Origin: Nitzschia sp. DOCU1
Taxonomy: Eukaryota > Bacillariophyta > Bacillariophyceae > Bacillariales > Bacillariaceae
DNA length: 64,000 bases
Assembly: GCA_951394045.1 (NCBI GenBank)
Contig: OX595985.1
Span: 4,898,001-4,962,000 of the forward strand
Direction of reading: 5' to 3'
Shown here: positions 29,664 through 40,800 of the stretch, one piece after another
Layout of the letters: the number at the start of each line of letters is the position of its first letter
How positions within the stretch are numbered: the first letter of the stretch is position 1
Notes under the pieces: model-generated
Told to the model about the DNA's origin: nothing
What the model saw: only the letters and a program-made list of their open reading frames with translations
Databases searched by the model: none
Program-made: the position numbers and the translations under genes

Positions 29664-29972
29664 TCATAAGCAAACCTTGAGGGCAGCAAAAAATAGAAAA
29701 ATCAATGATTTTCGATAAGGAATATGTGAATCAGAGCGGCAACGGACGAGGGGTGGAAATGGCATTTTTGGGAGGTAGTAGCAAGAAGCATTATGTTGGG
29801 GATGCACATCATGTTCCCTAATGGGCTGGTAAGAGCCTTCTGAATCCTCGCCGGCATCGTCATCCTCTTCAGACTCTCTGGAGCAGGGAGAGGCAACAGC
29901 TGAGAACTCTAGGTAGAATGTGACTGCAGAAGGTGGAGTCGCAATACAAGGAGCAGTGGGAGGGGTAGCCAC
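29664..29972 (-). CDS. Weak hypothetical ORF
   Basis: 102 residues from ATG 29972, but the frame is open further upstream to about 30097 without ATG. It has an acidic stretch (ESEEDDDAGEDSEG) and a hydrophobic C-terminus (SLIFLFFAALKVCL). It could be an exon or chance. No family recognised. Confidence 0.22.
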   Translation of the reverse strand: MATPPTAPCIATPPSAVTFYLEFSAVASPCSRESEEDDDAGEDSEGSYQPIREHDVHPQHNASCYYLPKMPFPPLVRCRSDSHIPYRKSLIFLFFAALKVCL

Positions 29973-31070
29973 AACAACAGTGGAGTTGTTGCGATTCCCC
30001 TCACGTTTTTCAACAAAGAAAGGTGAGATAACTGCCTTTGTAATCGAACGGTAGTCTTGTCTGATTATTCTTTTACAGTAGGTTGCGCTTTGGTGGAGGA
30101 TTCATATGAGCTGAATACTCTGTCCAAACGGCCTGTGCTTCTCTCTCCTGTTTGTACTTCTTCTTACAAGAAATTGACCTTACGAATTGAGCAACTTTGT
30201 GATCAAGACATTGTACACAAACTTCTGTTTTTCGTGGAAGAGCTCAAATTCACCATTAATCGTTGCACTACTTTCACAAGATATTGTGTCTATCCCAATC
30301 TAGCCTCAAGCAAGTGGTCATCCCCAACCTCTCACCATGATGTAGCGCCTCCGCGCTGTCGATAGTTGTCCATGCTCATGGCTGAAGTTGTGTTTTGGTA
30401 AATGCGATTTTGGAGGCAATCGGATGGTTTGGGGTGGCAATCGGATGAAGTTTAGAAGTGAAAGTGGAATTTAGCAGTTTGTAGACGGAGGACTCTACAA
30501 ACTTCTAAATCTTAGGCCATTCGAGACTCGGCTGTGGAAAAAAAGGGTGCGTGCTGATCAACTAAAATTTAGCATTGCTAGGTAGTAGTAGTTATCAAAA
30601 ATCATTCCATTTCATTAAGACTCTAGAAACTAGCTACAAAAGTGATATCTGCACCAACAGCTCGTTTGAAAGACTGCAAAAAGATGTATCCTCCAGCATC
30701 AACAAACAAATTATCGACATATTTTCTCATGAGTTGGAGGAATAGGCCCAAGAAGAAAACACCAGACTCGTCGTGATCATGGCTCATGATGCGGGAGTGG
30801 TGAAAAGGCTCAAGTGAAAGGATGTTGATGGTTTTGTGGTGGTGATTGTGTGGTGCTGGACCATGGATTAGTCCCGATATAACGCCACTTAACATTCCCC
30901 ACGCCTAAAAAATCGTTGTCAGACGCATAACTATAACCATAACTTCAAGCAACTGCTCAAGCATCACTGGGAAGTGCAATCAACATGCCCGGTATTGTGA
31001 CGCGGTTTTCTAGAACCGATCACAAATTAACATGAATTGGCGAAACATACTGAACGTTTACATCGACAGG

Positions 31071-31183
31071 AATAAGTCATACTAGTGCATTAACAGCAAG
31101 TATGAGTGTGACAAGAGTGCTTGTGGGACTGGTGTTTCTTAAAGGAGAGGGGCCTATTTCTTTACCACTGTCCTCTTGCCTTG
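31071..31183. repeat. 113-bp direct repeat, left copy
   Basis: Starts AATAAGTCATACTAG, ends TCCTCTTGCCTTG. I read it as identical to 32013-32125. The two copies flank the Copia relic at 31184-32012. Confidence 0.85.
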
Positions 31184-32012
31184 GTCCGCGCTGTACACCG
31201 GCATACTGGTGGAACACGACGACGACAGGTCCGCGGTTGTTGGTCTGTACAAGACCACCGCAAGTGACGATCGGTATGTTCGTCAATTGGTGCTTGTCGA
31301 TGCTTCGACGTTGACGGATCTGTCAGGGGACATGTTGATGATCCTGACGTCGTTGCCGGCAAGTCCTCCGTTAGCACCTTTATCAATGAGAGATCCTTTC
31401 TTGAGACGCTTAAGCTTGGAGATTTGGTAGATGTTCGTCGCGGAGATACGGCGGTATACTCCATCGTCGCCTTCGAATTCCTCCCCAACTTCGATCTCGG
31501 TTAGAGATACGCTCGCGGTTCTCTGCGAATTGTCGGACTGTCCGCTGGGCTTGTCGGACTTTCTCGCGTACTGCGGTGATAGAAGGCGTCGCGGATCGCC
31601 GGGGGGGAGTCGCTTGGCAGCGAGAGCGGTCAGCACGTTGTTGTCGAACTGGTCGTCAAGCTGTCCCTGATCATCGGGGGATTCCTCGTTCGTCGGTTCC
31701 GGGGAAGCGGAAGTGAAGTTGACCTTGCGTCGGTTGTTCCTCCCGCGATTGCCGGGACCGCGATTGGTCCTGGTAGTATGAGCGTCTGGCTTCGTCAGGA
31801 TGGTCGCCTTGCATGTCCCATTTTGGCGCTCATGGAGTTTCTGTAGTAATCTAGCAGTTCGGCCGTAAGCGATTGTGCGTCATATGTGTCCTTATATTTA
31901 ATCCTTAGCTCCATACCGTGAAGCGTTTGGAGGGCGGTACAATAAACTGAGTACACGTACTTCTGCTTCTCCCGGAATAAGTCGGGGTCATTGGGCATAT
32001 ACTTGATATCCG
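31184..32012 (-). pseudogene. Copia gag/protease relic between direct repeats
   Basis: On the minus strand, 32022-31795 reads a gag-like segment (SDIKYMPNDPDLFREKQ, HGMELRIKYKDTYDAQS), followed by RG/Asn-rich linker, then 31636-31283 reads the start of a Copia protease (SLIDKGANGGLAGNDVRI, Asp-Lys-Gly-Ala variant of DSGA) and 31286-31184 continues NIPIVTCGGLVQTNNRGPVV. It is a 5'-truncated and 3'-truncated piece with frame breaks, with neither LTR nor RT. Its ends coincide exactly with the 113-bp direct repeats, which suggests capture as a DNA fragment and not normal transposition. Confidence 0.65.
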
Positions 32013-32125
32013 AATAAGTCATACTAGTGCATTAACAGCAAGTATGAGTGTGACAAGAGTGCTTGTGGGACTGGTGTTTCTTAAAGGAGAGGGGCCTATT
32101 TCTTTACCACTGTCCTCTTGCCTTG
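32013..32125. repeat. 113-bp direct repeat, right copy
   Basis: Identical by eye to 31071-31183. An 82-bp unmatched filler (32126-32207) follows, then two further copied blocks. Confidence 0.85.
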
Positions 32126-32207
32126 CCTTGCCGTACTACTAGCTACTCGTACTAAAAACAAGCATACTCATTGTTGTTGCGATGTGGTCCTTTTGGTACT
32201 ATAAGAG

Positions 32208-32367
32208 CAGAGTCAAAATTCAACCCTATTCCTAACCCTTGCTCCCTCGTGGAGCAAATTTGCAAATTTGGTAAGTGACTGAGCAAAATGAATTTTGGTT
32301 TGGCTCCATTTTCAATCTTGCACAGGATGTGCGAGAATGCGTGGTGAAGAGAGGGCAGTAGAGACGT
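32208..32367. repeat. 160-bp duplication of 27085-27244
   Basis: Identical over 160 bp by eye, same orientation, source ~5 kb to the left. Confidence 0.9.
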
Positions 32368-32436
32368 TCTTTTTAGAGGAGGGGCCCAATCAAACGTTTT
32401 TGCAAGTCATCTAATTTATAAGTGTTTCTAAGGCAT
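32366..32436. repeat. 71-bp duplication of 29588-29658
   Basis: One mismatch in 71 bp, same orientation, source ~2.7 kb to the left. It overlaps the preceding block by GT, a 2-bp microhomology at the joint. Confidence 0.85.
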
Positions 32437-33070
32437 CTCTCGACCACAACACTTGCTTGTCAATTGTCAACCAGGTTATGCAAATTTTAAGGGTGAATAA
32501 CATTTGGATAAGGGAATTTATCGAGGATTACGATTACTTTCGGCCATCGCCGAAAACTTTTCGGCGGTGGACGAAACTTTCGGCGTTGGACGACGAGTTC
32601 GGCAGTGAACGGCGGTTAAGAAGCCCAACTCCCTCCTATACACACTAAATTAATTTGATGAAATTGATGAGGGATGCAAGCACAAAGCTCGATTTCATCG
32701 TCTCCGTAGGTGTGCAGGCTAGCGCTGATGATCCCCGACGGGTAAAAAAGTCGAATGAGTCGTAAGATTCAGCTGGCTGTCCAGGTAGCCCTTTATCGTA
32801 CCGGCGATATGGCGAGCTCGTTCCTTTCCAATCGTCCAGCTAGCTGCTAATTAGATAGCACGCACTTTTCGCTGCTTTAATAGTAGTTTATCCTGTTGTT
32901 TGATTGTTGTCTTCCTTCGTAACTGTCTTCTTTCCAATTGCAGAGCAAATTCGTTGTTTATTATTTGGAAGGGATCCAAACAAGCTGTTGTCAAGATTGA
33001 AAACAATAGTTTCTCCTTTGGTTGCAAATGGGCCCTAAACAACCGTTATTTCAAAATCGTCCCTTATTTC
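32437..33070. other. Noncoding stretch with a GC-rich palindrome
   Basis: No credible gene. Arms 32544-32556 (CCATCGCCGAAAA) and 32558-32570 (TTTTCGGCGGTGG) pair over 13 bp with one mismatch and a 1-nt centre. The rest is downstream flank of the minus-strand gene. Confidence 0.45.
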
Positions 33071-35185
33071 TTATTTGGAAGAAGCAACTGAAATCAAAAG
33101 TATGAACAAACAAACCGTTGACAACAGAATAACCCCGATAATTGCTCGTTCTGTTGGGGAGCGGCCCTGCATATGCTTTTTCCACAAGCCCAACAAAACT
33201 CTCTTTAGGTAGCAGTATGATTCGTACCTTTGCAAGAAGCCATCTGTCTTCTTTGCAAGAACGGAGGATTTTTGTACAAAACAGTTCCAGTAGTAATGTT
33301 CAATGTGTTGTTGCTTGCGCACGCCGGAGCCATTATCAGCGTTTCCCAACTCTATGTCGCAATGGATAGTAGACACATCGTCCGACTGACCTAAAACGGG
33401 AGTGACTTCTGAAGGGATCATCCCTTGGCCAAACGAGCTCTTGCTTCTCTTGTCACGTGAAACTTTCGCTTCGATACGAGAAAAGTGGGTTCCTGCACTT
33501 TCTGAGGCCAAAATACCTACTTCTTGTAGTTTCAGCCGACGGGCTAGATCCGAATCTCTGTCGCATGCATGGGAAGCCCTTTGTTGGACATTTACTGTAT
33601 TTGATTCCTCGGAAACTTCAGTTGTATCTGGACATAGTTTCCTTTTCTCCTGAATTGGCGATTGAGATGTGGTAAGCAATTTTGATAGCTTGGAAGAAAT
33701 TGACAGTGTTGATTTCGATCGGTTTTGTTGTTCAGAAAGCATAGCCAAAGTCGAAGCGACTTGCATTTTGCGGATCTTTTCTTTCAAATCTCGGATTCGG
33801 CGATCGGTCGCTGACTCGGGTTCGATAGGGGACACATACGACGCGGGACTCGCCACATCGATATCGGGCGTTGACGGATTTCCTGGTGTAATCTCGTTTC
33901 TTGCCACAGACAGCGGTGCTGACGATGCATGTTCGGAGTCCAATTGCTTCGCACCAGACGGTTCGCGACCATCGGGGTCGCCTCGAACCGCGGCACTGCT
34001 ACGATCGCAGTCGAGAGAGAAAGGTGGATTATCATCAGCGTTGCTTGTAGCTGATATAGAGCCAAGCGTTGACATCGAATCAACTCTTGGAAGGACTTGC
34101 ACCTGGGCCACGGGGTTTTCGGAAATGTTTGAAGAAAAGTCGTCATCTCCCCGTTCATTTCTCTTTAGTTGAAATTGGAATGCTGGAGCAGCGACTTGCT
34201 CGGGCATGCGATACGCAACTGTGCTGATATCATTATTATTTGATGCAACATCAACGTCGTCGAAGTACTTGACATGTTCCAGTGCTCTTGAATTCACTCT
34301 GTTCCTTTTTGCCTGTTGGGGAACTGCGCCCCGTTTCGTATAGACTGCTCTTTCAGAACATGCGTCTCCTTTCGCTATGATCGACCCGGCCTTCTGGGAG
34401 GAGATGGTTGAAACATCTACATCAAGCTTTTCTCGAACCGGAATCTCTAAGGGAACCATACGTCGGACAAATATCGGATGTGTTGCTTCCTGTGAAATGA
34501 AACAAACCTCACTTATTCCGTCATCAGTGGAAGCGACTTCAATGTCATCAAAATACTGGACATGCTCCAAAATCATAACATTTCCCTGTGTATTCTTTTT
34601 TAAGTCTGGATCAGGAGGTGACTCAATGGTGACCCTTTTCCGCGGTGTATCATGGGGTCGAGGCATGCTGTTAGCTGATTTCTTTATCTTGTTTTGCGGC
34701 CGAGAAGAGTCTTCGAACTTGTTTTCCGATTTCATCTTTTCTCCTTGGTTGGCTACGGACCCCCATGTATGTGCACCTTGCGACTTCAGGGATTTGACGT
34801 CTTGACCTAACTGAACGTTTGCCACGGACGCCACACTCCCTGGTGACTCGGATATGTACGTGGATCCGTCCGAGTCACTCCAAGATACTTCCCCATTCTC
34901 AGGTGGAACTATATCGGAAAATGAAAGGCTTTCAATGCTTTTTCCATCTTCCTCTTTTTTATTCGCAGTTGAATTGTGGTTTTGGCAGCCTTCGTCAGAA
35001 TAGGCGTTGTTGTCTCCCGTCCCTACGGAAGCTAAGTCGGCAGAACAGCTTTCTGAGGCGGCAATTTCATCAACGTTGCTGTTGTCAGTGTATTCTTCGT
35101 CGTTCATATCGTACGTCCCTTGTTCTGACTTTGCAGACACGGCTGCCTGAAAACGTGGGTAGGCTATGCTGATCGCCTTTGGCAT
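33071..35185 (-). CDS. Tail-anchored, largely disordered hypothetical protein
   Basis: 704 residues from ATG 35185 (MPKAISIAYPRF). Most of it is Ser/Asp/Glu rich and predicted disordered by composition. A motif is duplicated: LEHVQYFDDIEVAS (~residues 207-220) and LEHVKYFDDVDVAS (~310-323). A charged segment near residues 470-500 (TDRRIRDLKEKIRKMQ) could be a coiled coil. Tyr/Trp-rich segment at ~630-660 (HYYWNCFVQK, YESYCYLKRV). The last ~22 residues are a hydrophobic helix (IIGVILLSTVCLFILLISVA) with a short tail, so a C-terminal tail anchor in ER or organelle membrane, most of the chain facing the cytosol, is likely. No transposon feature is seen; this is the best single-copy host gene candidate. 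No family recognised. Confidence 0.72.
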   Translation of the reverse strand: MPKAISIAYPRFQAAVSAKSEQGTYDMNDEEYTDNSNVDEIAASESCSADLASVGTGDNNAYSDEGCQNHNSTANKKEEDGKSIESLSFSDIVPPENGEVSWSDSDGSTYISESPGSVASVANVQLGQDVKSLKSQGAHTWGSVANQGEKMKSENKFEDSSRPQNKIKKSANSMPRPHDTPRKRVTIESPPDPDLKKNTQGNVMILEHVQYFDDIEVASTDDGISEVCFISQEATHPIFVRRMVPLEIPVREKLDVDVSTISSQKAGSIIAKGDACSERAVYTKRGAVPQQAKRNRVNSRALEHVKYFDDVDVASNNNDISTVAYRMPEQVAAPAFQFQLKRNERGDDDFSSNISENPVAQVQVLPRVDSMSTLGSISATSNADDNPPFSLDCDRSSAAVRGDPDGREPSGAKQLDSEHASSAPLSVARNEITPGNPSTPDIDVASPASYVSPIEPESATDRRIRDLKEKIRKMQVASTLAMLSEQQNRSKSTLSISSKLSKLLTTSQSPIQEKRKLCPDTTEVSEESNTVNVQQRASHACDRDSDLARRLKLQEVGILASESAGTHFSRIEAKVSRDKRSKSSFGQGMIPSEVTPVLGQSDDVSTIHCDIELGNADNGSGVRKQQHIEHYYWNCFVQKSSVLAKKTDGFLQRYESYCYLKRVLLGLWKKHMQGRSPTERAIIGVILLSTVCLFILLISVASSK

Positions 35186-35610
35186 CTTGCATCAATTTCA
35201 ATTTCGAAAATGGCGAAACAAGGTGGAAAGGTGTGGTTAAAAGGGCATCGCCACTTACTTGCAAAGAAAAAATGAATTGCTTCTCTTTGCCCCCAAAGGT
35301 CAATCATTGTTTCAACAGGACCGTTATTCCTGATCGCTCACCAAATCCGTCAATCGCATGCCAAAAACGATTCCAAATGACATAGGTACGGACATTTCTT
35401 ACCTTCGGCTTCACCAAAAATTTTCGTTGCGGGAACTGGACTCGTATTGGCGGATGCGTTGAGTCGCGGAAGCATTTTTTGGCGACTGCCACAGATCACT
35501 ATTATTTATTGAACATCGGATCGTTTATTATTATCATAGGGTTTCTGTCGTGCTTTGAATCGTGACACAACGACGCGCGCGCGCCAGGATGAGCATTGCA
35601 CCATCGCGCT
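35186..35610. other. Upstream flank of the tail-anchored gene
   Basis: No gene seen. It should contain the promoter of the minus-strand gene. Low-complexity CGCGCGCGC near 35575. Confidence 0.4.
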
Positions 35611-35611
35611 A

Positions 35612-35678
35612 AGAGCATCCGTAGCGGTTAGGGTTATGTCGGGCTATTTCTCCCCGAGCTATTTTCTTGGTGACGTGG
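35612..35678. repeat. MITE end interrupted by Cop-B
   Basis: GAGCATCCGTAGCGG, preceded by TAA, resembles a Harbinger-type terminal repeat. Past Cop-B, CACTACGGATGAGGATG (~42309-42325) and AAATAGCTC repeats (~42545-42560) look like its degenerate inverted counterpart (left side has GAGCTATTTT). Boundaries are uncertain. Confidence 0.4.
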
Positions 35679-35848
35679 CGTTAATTCCCCGTGATAGTCG
35701 CCAAGACTAGGGACTCAGGCGGGACTGGAAATGCCCGCGAGATAAAAGTAAGAGGTCACAATTTTTCTTTCGTCCAATGTTTGAATCACCATCCATCGTA
35801 TCGTGTGTTCGTGCCTGAATCGTCCGCCACTCCTTGCTAGATTTAATG
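35679..35848 (+). repeat. Cop-B left LTR
   Basis: 170 bp, CGTTAATTCCCC...GATTTAATG; carries an AG insertion (AAGAGGTC) relative to the right LTR. Primer site GTTTATCAGACCCA follows at 35849. Confidence 0.85.
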
Positions 35849-36337
35849 GTTTATCAGACCCACTGGACTCCGTACAGCCTGGGAAGGCTACGACAATATC
35901 TGTTTCTCCATAAAGATGATGAGGAGATTCGGCGCAAAGAGGCAAAAAAGAAAGCCCATGGTCATCGTTTCGTGTTTTGCATCCGACGCGGCAAAACTGG
36001 CGATCATGCTGCCATGCTCGCATACGGGCTGGTATGCGCGCGCCAACTAGTAGGTGGACGCACCTAAATACAAACCCTGCGTTCGGGGGTTAACGGCACG
36101 GGTATTTAAGAGAGAAAAATGTGCAATGCACGAAGTATACCCTTTTAAGCATGCCTGTGGGGCGCATCGCCTGATCAGCGATTGTCGTTACCATATGGCC
36201 ACTGCGGTCTTGCTCGACAGAATGTGTGACTGAGCAGAGAGATGTGCCAATCTCACCAATGCTGGAAAATCCTCCAAAAAGATATCAAAAGGATCTTTCG
36301 TTAACGTACTGTCGTATCACAATTGTCTCTGATCAAC

Positions 36338-37828
36338 ATGGCTGCTGCTGTCGCTTTTCGTAATTACCTTGAGGCCACCCTTGGTTTTGATGGGACCCAG
36401 TCCACGGCTGTCACCGACCAAGGTTTTGATGACCCTGAGGAGTTTCGTCAACTGACCGATGATGATGTTGATCGTTTGTGTGCTACCATTCGTCGTCCTG
36501 GGGGACAGGTTGGTGGCAACCCCAACCCTGGGGTCCTCATTGGCCAGAACCATGCTTTGCGTTTGAAACAACTCGCCTATTATCTTCGTTATTTGTATGC
36601 TGTTGGTCGCCCTTGGAATGCCGCTGCCGCAACCCGTAACGCTTTGAAAACCTTGTGGCAGTACAAGCTGCAGATTGATGAGGTGATTGCTGCTGGGAAT
36701 CCCGACTTCCCCGAAAAGTTCACTACCTCCAAGAAGGCGCGTGAAACTATTGAAAACATGGAAGCGTGGGTCCACTCGTCTTACGGTTTGGAGAGACTTC
36801 CATTGGCCTACCTCGTTCGTACCGATGTCAATGTTCCAGACCCTGCAAATGACCCGCTTGGATATGGCCAGCCCTCGTTCCACCAAGAGCTTATTCGTCG
36901 TGCATCTCACAACGGAGCTGTTTATACAGCCAACAACGAGAAACTGTGGCTCATGGTCCGCCATGTTACTCATGGCACCGAAGCATGGTCTTTCGTGAAG
37001 GGCAATGCCTCGACCAAGAATGGTCGGGCCGCTTACCATGCCATCAAGTCCCAGTATACTGGGGCAAGCCACGTTAATCAATTGAAATTGGAAGCTGATC
37101 GTGTTATTGCCGCAACGTTCTGGAATGGTAAAGCACGCAACTTTACCTGGCAGGGCTTCGTTGCTCGTTTAACTTCTGCCTTCACCGATTTGGCTGACCA
37201 TGGTGAGGCTAGGAGTGAAAACTCCAAAGTTCGTACTCTCCTGGATGCTATCACTGATCCGAAGCTCCAGGTCGCAAAAGGATTAATTGCTGGGGATGAT
37301 CGTCGCTCGAATGACTATCAGCTTGCCGTTGATTTCTTGAGCGGGCAGCTCGCTGCTAACGAATCGTCGGCTTTGCGTAATCCCTTGCCTCGTAATATTT
37401 CGTCCGTGACACAAAATGATAATTCAGGCCGTAGAGGTGGCCGAGGATACAATGCCTCAGGAAGAGGCGGAAGAGGAAGCAGGAATCAGGGGAGAGGCCG
37501 TGGCGGCGGTCGCGGTCGCGGTGGTCGTGGTCGTGGCGGCGGCGGTCGCTTCTCTGAGTCAGGACACCTGTTGAACAACGGGTCATACCCTCCAACTATC
37601 TGGGCTACTTTTACCAGGGAGGAACGAGACTATGTGAATGAACAACGCGCCCGTAATCGTGAAAGAAATGTTTCTTCTACCCAATCTTCCGGTGGAAATT
37701 CTTTTACCTCAAATTTGAATGAAGCATTGACCACTCCAGCCACGAACAATAATAATAACAACAACATGGGGGACAATATGACCAGGCGAAATAATAATGG
37801 AAATCGAAACAATGGTGGGAGCAACTGA
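36338..37828 (+). CDS. gag: Cop-B Gag protein
   Basis: ATG at 36338, 496 residues, nearly identical to Cop-A Gag. The RG region is longer by 11 residues (extra GRGRGGRGRGG units), a replication-slippage type change. Ends in TGA at 37826-37828 followed by CTAG, as in Cop-A, with pol in the same frame. Capsid-like N-terminus and Asn-rich C-terminus are as in Cop-A. Function: particle assembly and RNA binding. Confidence 0.85.
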   Translation: MAAAVAFRNYLEATLGFDGTQSTAVTDQGFDDPEEFRQLTDDDVDRLCATIRRPGGQVGGNPNPGVLIGQNHALRLKQLAYYLRYLYAVGRPWNAAAATRNALKTLWQYKLQIDEVIAAGNPDFPEKFTTSKKARETIENMEAWVHSSYGLERLPLAYLVRTDVNVPDPANDPLGYGQPSFHQELIRRASHNGAVYTANNEKLWLMVRHVTHGTEAWSFVKGNASTKNGRAAYHAIKSQYTGASHVNQLKLEADRVIAATFWNGKARNFTWQGFVARLTSAFTDLADHGEARSENSKVRTLLDAITDPKLQVAKGLIAGDDRRSNDYQLAVDFLSGQLAANESSALRNPLPRNISSVTQNDNSGRRGGRGYNASGRGGRGSRNQGRGRGGGRGRGGRGRGGGGRFSESGHLLNNGSYPPTIWATFTREERDYVNEQRARNRERNVSSTQSSGGNSFTSNLNEALTTPATNNNNNNNMGDNMTRRNNNGNRNNGGSN

Positions 37829-37832
37829 CTAG
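37826..37832 (+). promoter_or_regulatory. Readthrough context UGA-CUA-G in Cop-B
   Basis: TGACTAG between in-frame gag and pol, same as in Cop-A. Confidence 0.72.
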
Positions 37833-40800
37833 GAAGAAGGGCTGCATCCTTGCACCGTATTGCATCGTCGTCTGGAGCTGTGGTTTCAGTGTGGAGATGT
37901 GAGCTCGATTCTCATGCGGATACTTGCGCTTTCTCTGAGAGCGGATGTTATGTGTTATATGTTTACCAATATGATATTGAAGTGAATGGGTTTCATGCTT
38001 CGATGGGCCCAATTTCAAAAGTTCACGAGTGTTTGGTCGCCGTTGCGTACGACTGCCCTCTCACCTATCAAACTTTTATTTTGTTGTTTGACCATGTTTT
38101 GGTCGTTCCGGGTATGGGTTGCCATCTGCTATGCCCGGATCAATTGCGAGAAAACCAGCTGATTGTTAATGATGTTCCGTTGTTAAGAATTCCGTCGGCT
38201 CAGCGAAAGTCAACGGACCATTGTATCATTGAGGGGACTGCTGATCTGCGGATCCCTCTGCAGTATGACAAACCCTTTTCGTTCTTTCCATGCAGAAAGC
38301 CCTCGAGAGAAGAGGCCACCGATCCGGTGAACAATATTCACGTTCGAATGACGAGTGAATTGGAGTGGAAACCGTCTGATCCTCATTGCAATGACGCGGA
38401 GGAACATCTGCGACAAACGGTCGGCGGCAACAATTTTCACAATCTCGACTCTGTTGTGACGAAGCGCCTTGTGTCGGCTTTCAATGTTCCGTCAACGTTA
38501 CAAAATCAGGCTCTTTCGGCGTTCCTAGGGAACAAAGTTTCAGCTACTTTATCGGGAGTGAAGACCGCTGCTAAAACTACGTTGGTTAAGGCAGATGCCC
38601 TAGCGCGTCGTTGGAGAATCTCGATTGAAGCCGCGCAACGAACGCTTAACAAAACGACTCAACGTGCCGTCAGAGACTGGAGCAAGGTCTCAGGGGACCG
38701 TTTATTTCGGCCCTCCCATTATCAGCTCCGGTATCCAAGGTTGAAATGTGCTATGTATACCGACACGAAATTTGGTCCCTGCACATCGCTTGAGGGGACT
38801 ACTTGCCTCCAAGTTTATGCTACGATATTTCAATGGAGCCGAGCATTCCCGTTGCGACAAGAAAAAGATGCTCATACATCGCTGGATAAATTATTTCGTG
38901 CATTCGGATTTCCTGAGGCAATCATTCCGGATTCGGCTACTACGTTAACACAAGGAGAATTCTTGAGGCGCTGTCAAAAAGCGCAGGTTCCTATTTATCG
39001 GGTGGAGCCTTACATGCATAACCAAGCAAGAGCAGAGGACACAATACGGGAAGTTACCCGATTGTATGAAAGGACGATGACCTCACGTAACGTACCAGCT
39101 GTTTTGTGGGACAGATGCTTTATGACTTGTTGCGAACAACGATCTCACACTGTTTTAAATCACCCCGAGCAAGAAGGTGAATGCGCCACTATGATTATTA
39201 CAGGTAATACAGCGGATATTTCACATCTCGTGGACTTTGCGTTCTACGATTGGTGTTGGTCTCGGTCGCCGGCAGAATCAGCCCAACCAAAAAAGCAGCT
39301 CACTCGGTGGCTTGGCCCAAGTTTTGACGTTGGAGACGAGCTCTGCTTCGCCGTGCTGACCTCGAAGGGGACAATTTTGCACCGTACTTCAGTCATTCCG
39401 CTGTTGCCCGAGGAGCATCACTCCGAGGACATTAAGCAAACGAAAAAGGAGTTCACTGAAAAGTTAAAGGTGTCGCTTGGTAATCGAATAAAAGGGATTT
39501 CTGTCGAGCCGGAGGAAGATGATGATCGGTTTATCCGTGTCGAGGCAACCGTTCCGGAATATGAGAGATACGACGACGATGAAGAAGAAAGGGAGCGGAA
39601 ATTCCAGCAATGGGAACCGCCTCCAGTTGATGAGGAAGAGGACCAGCTCGCATTTGACAAATATGTGTCGTCAAAGGTTCGTATGGCCTCGGGTGACGGT
39701 AATTCGTTCTTCACAGGTATCGTGAAGGGCCGGAAGCGTGGCCCTGATGGGAAATTCATTGGTTTCTACCATGACAATCCTATTCTGGACACGAGCGTCT
39801 ACGAAGTTGAGTTTGATGATGGTCATGTTGAAGCGTACAATGCTAACCAGATCGCGGAAGCGATTTATGCCACAGTTGATGATGAAGGCTACACCATCAT
39901 GCATTTGAAAGAGTTTGTCGACCACAAGCGTGATGGGAGTGCCTTGTCGAAAGATGATGCCTGGATTGAGCGTCATGGCCAGAGAATACCCAAGAGAACA
40001 ACGAGCGTCATGGCCAGAGAATACCCAAGAGAACAACGAAAGGATGGAAAGTCTGTGCCGAAATGGTTGATGGATCAACTGAATGGCTCTCGCTGAAGGA
40101 TGCGAAAGAGGGCTATCCGGTGCAACTGGCGGAGTATGCCGTCGCGAATAAACTTGTTGAAGAACCGGTGTTTGCTTGGTGGGTTCCCTATACTCTCCGA
40201 AAACGTGATCGGATTTTGAAAGCAGTCAAACGTCGCGCGATTCGTCGCAAAAATGAGAAATTTGGAATCGAAGTCCCAGGGCCCATGGACGTGGCCCGGG
40301 CAAGAGCTATTGATGCTGAAACCGGTACCGACCTGTGGGAGAAGGCAATGGCTAAGGAAGTTAAAACTGTGCTGCCTGCCTTAAAAGTTCTCGAAGACAG
40401 TGAACAACCGCCAGTCGGGTCGCAGCAGATCGACCTGATGATTATTTTTGATGTTAAAATGGATCTGACAAGAAAGGCCCGGATCTGCGCAAGAGGCGAT
40501 CAGACCGAGGCGCCGTCATCAATTACATATGCGTCGGTAGTGACGCGAGAAAGTATCCGAATTGCATTCCTCATTGCCGATTTGAATGGTCTTAACATTT
40601 TGTCTGCCGATATCGCAGGAGCTTACTTGCATGCGCCCTGTGCAGAAAAGGTTCACACAATCCTAGGTCCGGAGTTCGGCTCTCTCCAGGGTCGGACAGC
40701 TGTGATCATCAAGGCACTCTATGGATTGTCGTCTGCAGGATTTTCATGGAGGTCTCATTGTGCAAAGGTTTTGAGGGAAGAAATGCAATTTATTCCATGC

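Larger units (their letters stand above)
28199..31070. other. Mostly noncoding region, possible remnants of host exons
   Basis: No strong gene. Besides the two weak candidates listed separately, it holds the source of a 71-bp duplication (29588-29658), and nested inverted repeats near 30450-30515 (AGTTTGTAGA / TCTACAAACT). ORFs at 30057-30365 and 30623-30895 have no recognisable features. Confidence 0.4.
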
